A DNA stretch of 64,000 nt, from positions 294,810 through 358,809 of the forward strand of contig CAJNDT010006023.1 of NCBI GenBank assembly GCA_905221615.1, read 5' to 3'. A model generated the notes under the pieces. That model did not search any database and had not been told where the DNA came from. It worked only from the letters and a program-made list of their open reading frames with translations. A program made the translations under genes and the position numbers. How positions within the stretch are numbered: position 1 is the first letter of the stretch; each line of letters starts with the position of its first letter. Below, in pieces: positions 11,145-23,141 of this stretch. This DNA is from Symbiodinium sp. CCMP2592. Taxonomy: Eukaryota; Sar; Dinophyceae; Suessiales; Symbiodiniaceae.

Positions 11145-11640
11145 CGACTCGTTCAGGCATCCGACGTTTCTCCACGCGACGGGTCTCTGTCCTCACTGGC
11201 TTGCTGCTGCTGCAGCCAGAGTTGTTTTGTACGCTGAAGCTCAGCCTTCGAGTCGCCGACGGCTTCGATGATCTGTGCGTGGCGCATAACTGCAAGCCGA
11301 GGCCGCGGCCATCAAATATGCATTTAATTCTCGACCTTGTTCGTAAGCACCACCTGCGACTGTTCCGACCAGTCGGCATCCGTGTCCGGCCAGGTGACTG
11401 GGGATGACTGGGGTCAGCGCGCAGGGCTTCAAGCTCTGTCTCCTGCCGTCTGATCCTTTCATAGGCCATCTTAAGCTCCTCATCATGACACGGCCATGCA
11501 CGAGTTGTAACGGATATATGGCACGCTTGAAAGCAAATCTTGAGTTCGCGGCTGTCTGCAACTGTTCCAAACTCAGCCTGCACTGCTGGTCGCTACTGCT
11601 CAGGTGATGATCCGGACAAGCAAAGTATCGACAAGCCAAG
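11145..11640 (-). CDS. Last exons of a coiled-coil gene (unknown)
   Basis: Three minus-strand pieces read as charged heptad-rich protein in a row: LSLEQLQTAANS (about 11545-11590), ELKMAYERIRRQETELEALR (about 11425-11485) and RHAQIIEAVGDSKAELQRTK continuing to a stop at about 11147. The pieces are separated by short stretches with stops; the last is bounded by a GT...AG intron of about 65 nt (CGCAG/gtggtg to cttgcag/TTATG). This matches the micro-intron style of the ubiquitin-protease gene in this window. Exact exon phases could not all be reconciled, so borders are approximate. The function cannot be named. Confidence 0.45.
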
Positions 11641-12104
11641 ATCGGCACGCACCCTTCCCCAGATCGGGCACCTTCCCGCGGCCCGCGTTCAGGTGGGGAC
11701 TAGCAAAACGGCCGAAGGGGCCTGGACCGGAGGGCCAAACTGGCGCTGCCCCTTGCCTGGCTGAGACGAAATGCTGGCAGCCCAAATAGACCATACAGCC
11801 TCTCCTGGCTCTGAGCTTGGAACATGCCATGATTGGCTGCGCAGGGCATGGCGCCCCAGACATTGGCGCATGTTTGGGGTTCAACAGATACACTACGGAA
11901 AAAGAGGCCGCAGCCTGAAAAAACACATGCACGACAGCGATTGAATCAAAAGGCTGACAAATCTCACGCGAAGTGCACAAACCCGGGCCTGTGCAGCTCC
12001 TGCCCGGCGATGTCAAGCAATAGGCCAAAAAACGACAAGCGCTGTGCTAACGGCGTGTTAGCCAAAACTCCTACTAGGGTGTGCGGTGCCCTTTTTGGTC
12101 GTGA

Positions 12105-12195
12105 CGCGGAACTGCGCCCGGCCGAGCACACCGCCCCTGAACTCTGAACCGGTGCCGCTGCCGGGGCGCGCACTTCTGCGCCCACCCACTGGGCA
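12105..12195. repeat. Direct repeat of about 85 bp, copy 1 (copy 2 at 12357-12440)
   Basis: Both copies share GGAACTG, CCCGGCCGAGCACACCGCCC and CGCGCACTTCTGCGCCC with a few substitutions and small indels. They are 250 bp apart, GC-rich and non-coding as far as can be seen. Confidence 0.7.
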
Positions 12196-12271
12196 ACCGC
12201 CGGATGGGACGGGCGTCGGCCGTCTATCGTCGGCAAGTCAAAAGACCACACAGGGTGGCGCGGGTGGGAAG

Positions 12272-12355
12272 ACGAAAAAGCGATTGGGCTCGGGCCGAGA
12301 TGCTATCCGGCCGATCGCTGGCGCTTGTTCCTACTCACACACGTGTGCTACACAA
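12272..12355. repeat. Direct repeat left copy, flanking an RNase H fragment
   Basis: About 84 bp containing GGCCGAGATGCTATCCGGCC, GATCGCTGG and GCTTGTTCCTACTCACACA, repeated at 13566-13651. The two copies bracket a decayed retroelement fragment, so they may be terminal repeats of a small or deleted element. Confidence 0.7.
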
Positions 12356-12492
12356 GCGGGGAACTGCACCCGGCCGAGCACACCGCCCTGTGAACTGGTG
12401 CCGGTGCCGGAGCGCGCACTTCTGCGCCCGGCGCACCCACCTCCCACAAGCTGCCGGCACTCCTACCAAAGGGCAAGATCTCAAAGCCGCTA

Positions 12493-12955
12493 TTGAGCCT
12501 CGTGGCAGGCGAAGTCGATGTCGGTGGCCGTCTGGCCGAAGATCATCATGACGTCGTCGACGGGCGCACTCGGTGCCAGGCGAGAGTCGTCGTCCCGGGA
12601 TATGGCGTCCGAGACGTTGGCCTGGGGGACTCCGGTCAGCTGCCAACCCGCAGAAGAAGGCGGCAAGGAGCCCATTGACGGCCGGGTCCCGACCATAGCC
12701 TTTCATGAGGGCGAACTGGCCGGCGACGTTGTCGATGAAGGCCAGCCAATGCAAAGGGAGGCGGCGGGCGAAGGTGATCACCGGGAGCACCTGAGCCAGG
12801 ATCTCGAGGACGTAGTCGAACGCCCGCCGTGAAGCGAACGGCTCCAAGTGCTCGGGGCGGACCAACACCTGGCCCTCCAGGAGCAGAACTTGGGCTGCAC
12901 GAGGGACGGGCTTGTTCGGGTCGAGGTGGCCCACCTTCTTCCGAATGTTTGATGG
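12493..12955 (-). pseudogene. Decayed retroelement RNase H-like fragment
   Basis: Minus-strand frame from about 12955 reads KKVGHLDPNKPVPRAA, then LPLHWLAFIDNVAGQFALMK and GYGRDPAVNGLLAAF. A one-base shift near 12660 moves the reading to AGWQLTGVPQANVSDAISRDD and a stop near 12493. The FIDN...A...KGY word and the closing NVSDAISR match the later catalytic strands of RNase H-like domains of retroelements (Asp in FIDN, Asp in DxxSR). Upstream (12960-13530) further open minus frames look Ala/Pro-rich and are not assignable. Family beyond RNase H-like is uncertain. Confidence 0.5.
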
Positions 12956-13565
12956 CCGCTCGGCCGGTGCAGCCGAAGGCGGTCTGCGAGAAGAAGGTGA
13001 GGCGACAGCTTGGAGGCCACATCATCGTCAACATCATCCGCCGGGCGGACGGCTGGGACCCGGTCGCGCTTGGCCACAGAACGCCTACCGCCGGTGGGCG
13101 GTGAAGCACCCGTGGCAAGTTTCTGCCAGTCTTGGGTGGCACCACGCTCTGGTTCCACTTCGCCATGCTTGGCGGACCTCGGAAATTTTCGGGTACCCGA
13201 CGTCGGTGAGGCGATGCTTCGTGGGGTATAGGCGGAGGCGTCCACCATTGCCGCGACGGCCTGGACGCCCGTGTCAACCAAAGGCGAAGCATGCAGCCCC
13301 TGTGCCAGCCCAAAACCCGGCATGGGCAAGAGGAAGAAAGAGGGATGGCGCCTCGATCTCCTCCTCGTCGCCCGAATGGGCGTCAACCAATGCCGATGTA
13401 GTAGGCGCCGAGGTCGACGTAGGCCCCGGCGCGGGCGGAGGCGAAGAGCCCGCCCATTCCAGCCCAGCCGCGGCCAAGAAGTCGGCGGCAGCGGCGGCAT
13501 CGGCGACGGGGTTGCGGGTCGACGACATGACCAGAACGAGGAGAGGCGAAAGGAGCGAGGGGAAA

Positions 13566-13651
13566 ACGAAAAGGCGATCGGGCCGAGATGCTATCCGGCC
13601 GATCGCTGGAGCTTGTTCCTACTCACACACACACACACGTGTGCTACACAA
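13566..13651. repeat. Direct repeat right copy
   Basis: Partner of 12272-12355, differing mainly by a longer (CA)n run before CGTGTGCTACACAA. Confidence 0.7.
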
Positions 13652-13999
13652 CAATCCACGTTGGTGCCAACGCTTCCCTGCCGTGCGCTGCCTTCGTCGC
13701 TGGGCCCTCGATGGAAAGCACTTCCATCCTGCATCCACATCCAGCACTGACATGTGCCCTGCGCGCAACACCGACGAAGGTGCAGAACCGTCCTGACAGC
13801 GAAGAGTCTTGAGCGAATGTATCTCGTTCTCCAGCACCTGCAAGGCAGCGTTTCAGGATTCGTGCTGTTTTGTTGATGCACTGCAGCAGCAATTGGCGAT
13901 GTTTTGTAGCTTCTATAACTTGCGCAACGACCACATTTCACTCCAGGCTGAAACCCGCTCAGTGCCCAGGCAGGGAGAATGCGTACACGCAAAATGGTA

Positions 14000-14388
14000 G
14001 TCTATTTGCAAGCATTTGTCGCGCGAAGAAAGGTCGTCCAAGGAACAGTGCCGGTGGCAACCGGAATCATCGAAGGGTGAAAGAGGAGAAACGCGACGCT
14101 GACGGAGACAACACACACAACGGCAACACTATGCAACACTTGCAGAACAGTCGGGAGGGGCTGCGGCTCTTCACGTATCATGAACGCGACACACCAAAAC
14201 TCAAGAAGCCACGCTACTAGCGACATCGCGGCGCTCTGTGAGGCGGTAGCAAGCGCTGCGCATACACCGTAGAATACCATGAAGGAGTCAATCACGGCGG
14301 GAAGAACGCGCCAATTGCAGTAGATGTCGCGGCCTACAGGCATGCTGATGAATAGACAGCGTGCTGCCGAGGAGAAAGCAAGGCACAA
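14000..14388 (-). CDS. Possible multi-pass membrane protein fragment
   Basis: A minus-strand open frame of about 128 codons is unusually hydrophobic, with roughly three 18-22 residue membrane-like segments (around FMVFYGVCAALA, SLVAWLLEFWCVAFM and VLHSVAVVCVVSVSVAFLL) separated by short polar loops. It lacks a convincing ATG at its start, so it would be an internal exon. It lies downstream of the coiled-coil exons at 14.5-17 kb on the same strand. No family is recognised; chance hydrophobicity cannot be excluded. Confidence 0.3.
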
Positions 14389-14534
14389 AGGTTGAGATAA
14401 TCATCTCTTGGTGAAACATCAGCACAGCTCCGTCGGCCTACTTACACGAACCAAAACTACGGCCAAAACGTCCGTCAGGGCAGTCTCGAATGCTTGACGT
14501 CAACTTAATCGAAAGGAAAACCGAACATTCCCAA

Positions 14535-14940
14535 TCACATCTCTTCTACTGCAGCGATGTGCCTCCACCCGCTCGGACTTGATCTGCAGCTCTCTGGCCA
14601 GTAGCATGCATCTGTCCTGCTGCTCAGTGATTGACGCCTGGGCAACAGCTGCAAGGATCTAGCCACTGCCACAGAACATCGCAGTAGACGAGCCCCATGT
14701 GGCCTCCAGCTCTTCCATGCGCAAGCGGAGCCTGTGCACCTGTGACATGACAAACATGAATGTCTTTCTGTGCACGTATGTGCACTTGCGTATGTAGATG
14801 TGTTTGTGTATGTGCGCGCATGCATGTACTTACAGACATACATACATATGGCTACCATATATGTACATGTATACTCGTATACAGATAGGTAGATAGATAG
14901 ATAGATAGATAGGCAAAGATCTTGCGAGAACAAACATAGG

Positions 14941-14986
<46 letters not shown>

Positions 14987-17060
14987 GTGAGTGAGTGAGT
15001 GAGTGAGTGAGTGAGTCAGTGAGTGAGTGAGAGTGAGTGAGTGAGTGAGTGAGAGTGAGAGAAAGAAGGAGTCGGAGAGGGAGAGAGACTGAGTTGTGAC
15101 TTACAGTGACAGTGACATGCATGTCACCTACACCTTGTATGTATGTCACATATTCGTATGCATGCATCTACAATCATTCAATCATCAAACTTATTCTCTC
15201 AGGCAAGGGCTTCTCTTCGAGTCTGGCCGTCCTGTTGGATTGAAGAAATGCTGCGGAAAGCAGCAACACTGTCACCAACAAGAAGCTTTTTGTCTAAGCT
15301 TCCTGCAGCCTCAAGTCGACCTGCATTGCAGCACTGCACCAAAGAGATCACGGCCGAACCACCGAGCCGGATGAACTCGGATGAATTCGTACTTCTGCAG
15401 TTAAGTGCCTGCCGAATGGCTTCCAGGTAGTGTCGCGCTTCCAGGCGAGGCCCTCGAAACGTGGTAAAAGTGATGTTCGGCCCCGAAGATCGGAAACACC
15501 GAATTGCACATGCAGTGCGCGTAAATGCCAGACAAAACCCTTCCAAGGTAACAGATCAGCCGCGCTGGACCAGATGACTTCGTTTGCCCCACTCTCTTTG
15601 CTCTGAAGTCTGAATAGGCTCTGAGAGCCTGGAGCTAGCAAGCTGCAGCTGCGACTCCTGTCGCTGCAGAAATCTGGCTGGCAGTGCAGATGATTGTGGA
15701 TGCATACAGTATTGTCATGCTGTGCCTCACACTGTGACTGCAGATCTTCTATCTGCTGCTCTCGCATTTGCAGCAACGCGGCCTCGTGGCACGAGTGGAT
15801 GCGAATTGCCGCTCCAAGATGAACGCTACAACACAAGGCAATGCTGGCTGATTTTTTCCAGAACTGAGGCGACAACCAGGAGTTCAAGCTCCTGCACTGC
15901 AGACACATCTGCAGGCCTCGTCTGCTGCACGTCTCCTTGTGTTTCGCCGCCATCATCAATGCACACTCCTCGTCCTGACAAGAGGCCCTAAACTTCCTTC
16001 CGAGAGCCACGCGTGTGCACTGCGCCAAGAGGCCTTGGTCTGGACGGCGGTGGCCACGGCATCTTGTGGGGCAAGGTGGCCCTGACCAGATGCACCGTGC
16101 AGGACTCGGTGCACACTGAACTCCTAGCCTCCAGAGCCGCCAAACGCACCTTCCAACAGAAAAGCCAAGGGCGCCCATGCTAAGATGCAAATGACTGCAG
16201 GATTCGCTTTCGCCTTCAAATGTGCGACTTCCGCATCCTTCCGCTCCATTGCAAGGGCATGCCTCGCCATCTTTGGCAGCATTCGAGTCTGGACACAGAC
16301 GGACCAGACGGCGATGAGAAGCCAAGGTAAGGCAAAGACTGGTCCTGCTGGATGCTGAGCCTCTACCGGGAAAGCACATCCTCTCTGAAGTTTCAGGAAG
16401 TCTGATGTGCCCGGCAGCTGCTCGTACTGTAGGATATGTGCACGGCTGCCTGGCAAGGAACAGAGACGACACGAGAACGGCGTTGATGTTTTCTCTGCCT
16501 TGCACGCCCCCCCAAGAACTGACACGGTCCTGGCCTTTGTTCTCACTTGATTCAACCTCGATCGAAACACGTCATGGAGGTGTCCCAGATGTTGGGTTGA
16601 TGCTCTGCAATGGCCGACCCCTCTGGGATCATCGATCGGGCCTATGTGATGTAAGCAGCCAGCTGATGCCGTAAGGGCCAGCTCGCGCTGTTCTAACCTG
16701 TCTTTTTCTAGAGCATCCGCAGTCATGGTAGCATGCACATGCATGCAACTTCAACATGTGCATCTTGGAGCACTGCTAGACACCTAGCAAGCACTGTCGG
16801 CATCGCCTGACCCTCCATTCGACGTTGCACACCCAGACTTGACCACACCCACGAAAGCTCTGCCAGCGCTGCTCGAGCTGCCGAACCCCGGAAAATGAAG
16901 CACTGTCCACAATACAGTCGGAAGCACCCATGTGCATCCCCAGAAGTGCTGGCCACCATGGCCACTCTTTCCTGAGGTCGGCATGCGGTCTACATGGCAA
17001 AGGTGGCAGCCCGACCAAGCTCTGAGGGCACGGCAAGCTGTTAAAGACATCGGCAAGGGG
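14535..17060 (-). CDS. Multi-exon coiled-coil protein gene (unknown)
   Basis: A string of short minus-strand exons reads as charged, heptad-rich protein: TADALEKDRLEQRELALT (about 16690-16725), LPKMARHALAMERKDAEVAH (about 16220-16285), an ETQGDVQQTRPAD...LELLVVASVLEKI piece (about 15845-15955), AALLQMREQQIEDLQSQCEA (about 15725-15785), HYLEAIRQALNCRSTNSSE continuing to LVQCCNAGRLEAA (about 15315-15450), HRLRLRMEELEATWGSS (about 14680-14735) and ITEQQDRCMLLARELQIKSE (about 14545-14635). Several end at AG/GC or AG/GA junctions, such as CATTTGAAG/gcgaaa and GGCTGCAG/gaagc. This is probably one rod-like structural or scaffold protein; start, stop and some exons are unresolved. A large microsatellite sits in one intron. 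Confidence 0.5.
14886..15067. repeat. Microsatellite cluster
   Basis: (ATAG)n at 14886-14911, (GA)n at about 14943-14984, then (GTGA)n with interruptions to about 15060. It is preceded by a TACATA/CATGCA-rich stretch at 14755-14885. Lies between coiled-coil exons, probably intronic. Confidence 0.9.
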
Positions 17061-17733
17061 CAGAAGCATCACACTGCGATGCCCCTCACAGACTGCACAA
17101 GCACTACAGCAAGTTTGCTCGTGCCACAAAACCGGCACAAGGATGCTGTACCTTGTCCGGCTTCCTTTGGCCGGAGTCGAGTCATTGTGGCGTCAGCATG
17201 GCATTGCGAAAGCAGACACACCTTGCAGATTGAGCTGTTTGCCAGTAACCTGTCTGCTGGTCCGTATCTTGACGGGTCGCTGGTTGGATGCGATGCCTCA
17301 TGAAATGCTGCTACGGGAGCTAACAGGAGCCGAAGTCTGCAAAGGATTCCTCTAGTGCATCCAAAATTCTGAGGCGAGGAAGCGCAGGTGTGGTCCCTTC
17401 ACGATGTGGACAGTCTTGCTCCGGCATTTGCGAATGTTAGCGGGTCTAGAAAGGCTGCTTTCAGGCAGCTTTCGAAAACTCGAAAACTACTGGGCATGCT
17501 GCTTTTCATTATGGCAGCGCCGAAAACTTTACAGTACGACAAAATGACTTCGACTCTTGATTTGAAGGTCCACCCTCAGTGCTCGTAGTCCAACCCACTT
17601 CCGTACTTCCACGCTTCAAAGCGCCGATGCCTTCAAAGACAGCACGCTCGCTCCGAGTCAATCACACCCTGAAAGTACATGACCACTCGGATGCCGAAAG
17701 CTCTGAGATGGAATCTTCACTCTGACTGTAGCT
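17061..17733. other. Intergenic or intronic, no feature seen
   Basis: Between the coiled-coil exons and the stop codon of the FAD oxidoreductase gene I find no conserved motif or repeat. Confidence 0.35.
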
Positions 17734-19933
17734 CTAGCTGGCTAAACACATACAACTAGCGCTCGCTCTGAGTCTGCTCTTGGCACGCGGCCACTGGAAG
17801 CGCTCCGCGGCTGGCAGCGTGTCGGCGTAGGGCCGAAGCAGAGGTTCCAACTGCGAGAGGCCCGTGTAAAGGGTCAGCGAGCCCAAGTGGCTCAAAGCGG
17901 CTGCCACATTTGAGACGCCCATGCTACGCACAAAGAGAGGAATTATGGCGGGATCTCGTGACATCCACGAAGCCAATGTAGGGGCCAAGGAGCCAAGGCT
18001 GAAGACATCTTGAAGGATAGGCATCATCACCTCATCGCCGCAACGTGCTGACGCGCTCAAAATGCCTCCCATCATTCGGGTCACAAACTCCGGCTCATCT
18101 TCGGGTGGTTGGGCTATGGACCTGTACATCGTCCACTGCATAGAGAGGTTTGGTAAGTATGGATTGATTTGGCTCAGATCCGTGGCCTTCAGAAGATCAT
18201 GCGTCAAAGCCTCCGAGATGGCGCAGCTCAGTCTTGGCAAGTGTCGACACAGGGCTCCGAAGCCGCCGAAGGACAGAGGCGACTGGATGCCCGCTGCATC
18301 CCCGACTTGGAGTACCCGGTCGAAGGGCGTTGGGAGAGGAGAATCCTTGTAAGCGACGAAACTGGCACACAGGGCCCTCCTGACCTCCAGCTGCTCCAAC
18401 CGGACCTCAGCTCAAGACAGAAAAACCCTTGAAGTGTCGATGAACCTGTAACAACAAAGACTGCTTCTCCAGATGAGGGACGTCCTGATACTCTGGCAAT
18501 GCCTCGACATACTCCTCGAATACATCAGTGATCGACGGCAAGTTATCCAGGCCGGGCAGCACATATGTGAAGTAGTACGTTGTTCTGTCTGTTCCATCCT
18601 TGCCGCCGTTTGCTGATGGGAACGCTTCCCAGAAAGCCTGATGGCCAGACTTCTTCGATCCCTTCTTTGGCGTGCAGGCGTAGAGGTAGTCGCCACCTTT
18701 GTTGGCTTCCGCTGGGAACCCACTGGCCATGGTGCCAACCACCAAGCAAGCTGCATCTGGCGGTGCACCGTTACGTGCCTGCGCAACAATCGGTGACCCC
18801 GCTCCCATGGCATCCAGGACAAGCCTTGCCCTCAACTGCACTTTGCCTTCAGCCTGTTGGCTCAACTGCAGCAAGGCCCCATCATCGAAGATGTCTATGG
18901 CATCAAGCATCGTCTGCTCCATGATCACTCCCCCCGCCGCTTCAAATCGACGCCGGGCGGCATCCACGAGTACCTTTGGCGAGACTCCAGCATTGAGCGC
19001 TCCAGCATAGAACTCAACTGCATGAGTCCCCTCCATGCCAACACGCGAACTTGGCCAGCTCGACTGCAACGCTTGGTCTGCTTCCTCCCTGCTGATGATT
19101 TCCTGTCGAATCAACGGCTCAAGCTCTTGAGCATTCACGTTCCATTCTTGATCACGACCACGGACTACACCACGTTCCACGATGCAAACGGAGTACCCTT
19201 CGTTCTGCAATGCTCTAGCCACGAGAATTCCAAGTGTGCCGCCGCAAACCACAACATCAAAAGACTGCATTCCTGTCGGAGACGACTTGGTCTCTCCGCG
19301 TCGAACTACTTGTTTGGGTGGGTCCAGGTCTTCTCCCTGCGCCTTTCGTGCAGACCGCTCTTTGATTCTCTGCCACACCATGTCGGCCCGCCGAATCCCT
19401 TCTAGGGAAGCATTCCCTCCCTTGCCCGGGGCAGTTGTACTGGTTGCGGACTGGTCCGCTGACTGCAGAAACGAGAGCACTTTCGGAGGCAATGCAGTCC
19501 GCTCTGCCGTCTTCACCGCCGCAAGTCTGCAGCTTCTGCGCCATCTCCTTGGAGCCCCTGCTAAGGTGGACAGGCCGAAAGCTGTGGCCACCCAGATCGA
19601 GGACGAGGCCACGGCAGGCGAAGCTGATCTCTGGCTCAACCTTTCACGGCTTTGCACATGGAGCCCTTTGCCGCGACCAGCAGGAGCCTGGCATTGAACG
19701 GAACGAACGCAGTCTCGAAACGCGCACTGAAAAGGCCTGTAGGGAAACAGCTGATGCCCGGCAGCCCGGTGCAAGCATGCTACTGTCTGTCTAGTCCAAG
19801 ACGGATTGATGCTTGTGTGCCAGCTCGAATGTGGATGTGATGCAGTATACTGTCGTATGCAAGTTCGTCTTGCTTCGTCTGGGCAAGAACTGAAGTCTGC
19901 ATAGAGTGAGTCGAGTCTAGATGGGATCTTCAT
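17734..19933 (-). CDS. Plastid-type FAD-dependent oxidoreductase (lycopene-cyclase-like fold)
   Basis: Two minus-strand exons join at a 52-nt intron, 18362-18413 (donor GA, acceptor AG); joining gives a continuous FFVAYKDSPL. Exon 1 (ORF 18414-19933) carries a dinucleotide-binding start, FDVVVCGGTLGILVARAL with IVERG, near 19170-19265: beta-alpha-beta with a GGxxG loop, the FAD ADP site. Exon 2 has VGDAAGIQSPLSFGGFGAL near 18270-18325, the second FAD/catalytic-region signature of the plant and algal lycopene-cyclase-like oxidoreductase family. Upstream of the Rossmann strand a hydrophobic then Arg-rich stretch (VATAFGLSTLAGAPRRWRR) resembles a plastid presequence. No in-frame ATG lies close to it, so the true start may be in an upstream exon; coding character is convincing from about 19660 down. 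Substrate cannot be told from sequence; carotenoid chemistry is only a family-based guess. Confidence 0.75.
18362..18413 (-). other. 52-nt intron with GA donor
   Basis: Exon phase 2 ends at 18414; the intron starts GAGCTGAG and ends GTGCCAG. Removing it restores the frame across an otherwise frameshifted junction of a conserved protein region. Confidence 0.6.
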
Positions 19934-20119
19934 GCAGCTAATTTTCTGTGTCCGGAGCCTGGCAGAAAACGCACAGCTGTGAACATTGAGGACCGGGACA
20001 GGAAGATGCAGAGGGCTTCTGGGGTGGCAGAGGTGGGGGGGTCAGTCGGGCGGGATGAAAGCAGTGTGGACGAGGAGGTCTGCTCGTAGATGCGATTCGA
20101 ACTATATCCGAACTTCCCA

Positions 20120-21000
20120 CTGTTTTGCCATGGCGTCGTCGCTGGTCAATCCGGGCTATGCAAAGGTGGCTCAACAGCTTTGGCAGACACTCCAGAGGCA
20201 ACTGTCCACGAAGTGAGACATGCCCCCTGAATATCAATGAATGGGAACAGATCGTAGTGGTACGTAAATATCCTTCAGCTGCTCTGTGCCCACCGCTAGC
20301 ATCAAATGTAGAGGTCCCTTCGAAGTGCCTTGATCGCATTCTGCAGCCTGTACGGAGGAAGTGCACCAGCGGCGCGACGTAGTCCACCTCCACCTGCAGC
20401 CGCAACTGACGCGCTTCGAGCGAGAAAAGAAGGCTTGGCAGGACGCCCATCACCCGCAGCAACTACACCAGGAAGTGTCCAGCGTTTTCACCAGCAGCAG
20501 CTTTGTGAGCACTGGCGGCAGAAATGGCAGTGCTGTAGCGGCTCATGTAAATCTCAGGAGAAATAATTTGATCCTCTCGAACCTGGCCTGGTTTTGCATC
20601 TGAAGATCGAAAAGCAAATTGTCCAGCTGGGCGACTTCTTGGCAGAAGTGGGTTCTGATCTCATCTTGCCCAACATTGCTAAACAAGCATCGAAGCGCAT
20701 CCAGCAACTGCTCCATGTGACCCGAATCGGTTTCCCGGCGAAGCAAACCCGTCAACACTGCGATCCATCTACATCGTAAGGCTGGACCAAAGGAGTGGTG
20801 CAAGTTCGACACCTGGCGCAACGCTTCCACTTTTTCCAGCCAAACACTTGCATCGTCTCGCGTGGATTCGAGCAACTCGGGCATGGGATGCATGACAATG
20901 ACTTGTACTTCCTCGCTGCCGTGCTTCCCCGATATCCTCATAGCCCTCTCGGGAACCTGCCTCCGGCACAGGTTCAGCAAACGTCGGATGGCTGACAGGG
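20120..21000 (-). CDS. Exons of an unknown host gene
   Basis: Minus-strand pieces with protein-like composition: ISGKHGSEEVQVIVMHPMPE continuing through SVWLEKVEALRQ (about 20815-20945), then WIAVLTGLLRRETDSGHMEQ continuing through CQEVAQLDNLLFDLQ (about 20605-20770), RGQLPLECLPKLLSHLCIAR (about 20140-20215), and perhaps LPSLLFSLEARQLRLQ (about 20395-20450). Pieces are helix-rich, of ARM/HEAT-like or coiled type, flanked by AG acceptors. The first two may be one exon, as the frame between them stays open. No family is recognised. Confidence 0.45.
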
Positions 21001-21299
21001 CCTGCTCTGCCGCCTGCCGACTCCACGGCCTTTGGTTCGCCCGAGTCTGCGCCCGACACCACAGGAAACCTCAGCACCGAGCCACTGGAAGAGGTACGCT
21101 GGCTGTTGCAGACAGATCTGAAAGAGCGCGTCTTTGAAAGGCTGAGACCCCGTGTGGCGAATCTAGACGTACCAATTAAGCGCTGGCCAAAACCCCTACA
21201 AGGTTTCAGTGCGGAAACAACCCTTCCCCCAGCCCTTCCGCAAACCTTCCGCAGAGGCAACTGTGCCTTCCGCAGCAGCATGTTGAACATAGTGCCTTC

Positions 21300-21480
21300 C
21301 GCATGCTTCCGCGGCCACATCCTAAACCAGCTCCAACAAATTGTGCTTCTTCCCAGGCCCCTAAGTACATCCAGAACAACGGCACCCGCAAATCATACTT
21401 CTTCCCATGCCCCCACATGCAAAACAACGGTACCAACAAATCGTACTTCTTCCCATGCCCCCCACATCCGAACTTCTTCT
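21300..21480. repeat. Three imperfect tandem copies, about 54 bp
   Basis: The unit contains ACAACGG(T/C)ACC, AACAAATCGTACTTCTTCCC and ATGCCCCC. Copies start at about 21322, 21372 and 21424 and grow more alike towards the right. Confidence 0.7.
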
Positions 21481-21654
21481 CGTCCGCCACCCATGCGCGA
21501 GTGTGGCCTCAAAGTTGGCTTCCTGCGGACCCTTGCGCAAATGCAGCTGTTACTTCTGCGACCTTCCGCGACATGTTGTGTCTGCAAAGCTTAGTGCGTG
21601 CTTTTCGTTCGGGGCTTCTGCTCGATTGGGCATATATGATCAAGCACATGGATA

Positions 21655-21840
21655 TCAGATGAGAGACAATAGTAACGCTTCTCCAACAGCAGGTCGGCAG
21701 CGAAGCTGTCGCGAATCATCGCGCAGCACCGGGCACTGATTCCAGTTTCGGTGACTACGCGCTCGGCCAGGGTCCTCTTCGGATGCTGGAACTGGTCAAG
21801 AGTTCGTGCTGTTTGGCCCAACGAGATCACCGAGGAATCC
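21655..21840 (-). CDS. Probable single exon, unknown protein
   Basis: Minus-strand frame reading TLDQFQHPKRTLAERVVTET and then GISARCCAMIRDSFAADLLL, preceded by a CTTGACCAG acceptor-like word. Composition and length fit an exon, perhaps an upstream one of the gene at 20.1-21.0 kb on the same strand. Confidence 0.4.
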
Positions 21841-22914
21841 TGCAGCACAGCACAATGCACAATGAGATAACGACATGATCCACAAGGTGCCGGCGGCCTC
21901 TCCAACTCTGCGCTTTCCGCCAAGTGCTTCGAAAGCACCTCTCTGGCGAGGCTACACTACGGCATGCCAAAGCCAAGTAAGACTTCAGGCGTGACAAGCG
22001 TGGGCATTGTCTCCGTTTCTAGCCTGGATCTCGGGAGCAGTGCAGCTTCTGCACGTGCGAAGGTGTACGATGTCCTGAACCTGAATACGACTGCACTCAT
22101 CATGACTGCAGCATCATCAACACCGCAGGCGCCTTTACGAAGCCCCAAATGCCCCACAACTCAAACCCTTTTTATTAGCTGGGCCTTAAAGGCTGAGAGG
22201 ATGCAATACTTGATTGGCACAAACGTACGAGGCTTGCAAATCAGAAGCGAGAATGCTGCTGGCATGGGTGCAACCCCTGAGGATCACAGTGAATCATGGA
22301 TTCAGAGACCTAAATACAGGTATCTGCCCGCTTTCGCACCCTCAAAGCCAAGGTGCTCGGAGGAATTCCAGCAATGGCAAAGTCAGCACGTCAAGGCTTG
22401 AACTCAGATCGGCATGATACATGTGCGCTGCATCACCAGGCATCGAGCTCCAGGTCTTGAATGGATTCTGTCTCTTGCTTGCTTGCTTGCACAGCTTTTG
22501 GGGTGTCCCCCTGCCCTCTCGCGCTACGCTGAGGCTCGTGTCTGGAGTCGGCGTGCGACTGTTGTGAGGGCTGTCGACGTCAGCATGATCCCCGGTCGAA
22601 GGCCCCTTTCAAATGGAGCCTTGCACGCCGTCATGCCTATGGTGATTGCTGATGCCGACTTCCACTAGTTTTCGTGTGAGTCGCTGCCTTTCGGGCCTCT
22701 TTGCGAGCGGTGCCCCCGAGCCGGGTCTTTGGAAAACTGAAGTAAACAACCACCAGAAAGGCTACACAGACAAAATCGCTAGCGGTTTGGCCCCGTGCTC
22801 AGATGTATAGTACACTGCAGGTGTTGCACCGGTTTGGTGGAGGTGTTTGTAAAGGCAGCAGGTCGCCGGTGGTCGGGAAACAGTGGGCCCAGGTTGCACG
22901 AAGTACGGGGAACG
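21841..22914. other. No recognisable gene
   Basis: Between the last host exon and the retroelement block I see no conserved motif, repeat or RNA gene. Confidence 0.35.
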
Positions 22915-23079
22915 CTTCTCTCTCTCTCTCTCTCCCGGGCATGGGGGACGGTCAGGTCCCTCGGGCATCATGCCCACCCAACGTGTGGTTGGGTGCAGGG
23001 GAGTGAACAGCGAATGTAGGTCGTCCATCAAGCTAATGCCATACAGTATGCGATAAAGAAGTTAGGACGATCGTACTTC

Positions 23080-23089
23080 ACCCTCTCTC

Positions 23090-23140
<51 letters not shown>
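23080..23140. repeat. (CT)n microsatellite, possible tail of E0
   Basis: About 60 nt of nearly pure CT, (GA)n on the sense strand, followed by TTCGGC repeats. Like the CT tracts bordering E1 and E2. Confidence 0.8.

Positions 23141-23141
<1 letters not shown>

Noticed and set aside
15348-16505. Single 385-codon minus-strand gene
   Set aside because: It runs across several likely introns; only short heptad-rich pieces, some in other frames, look coding.
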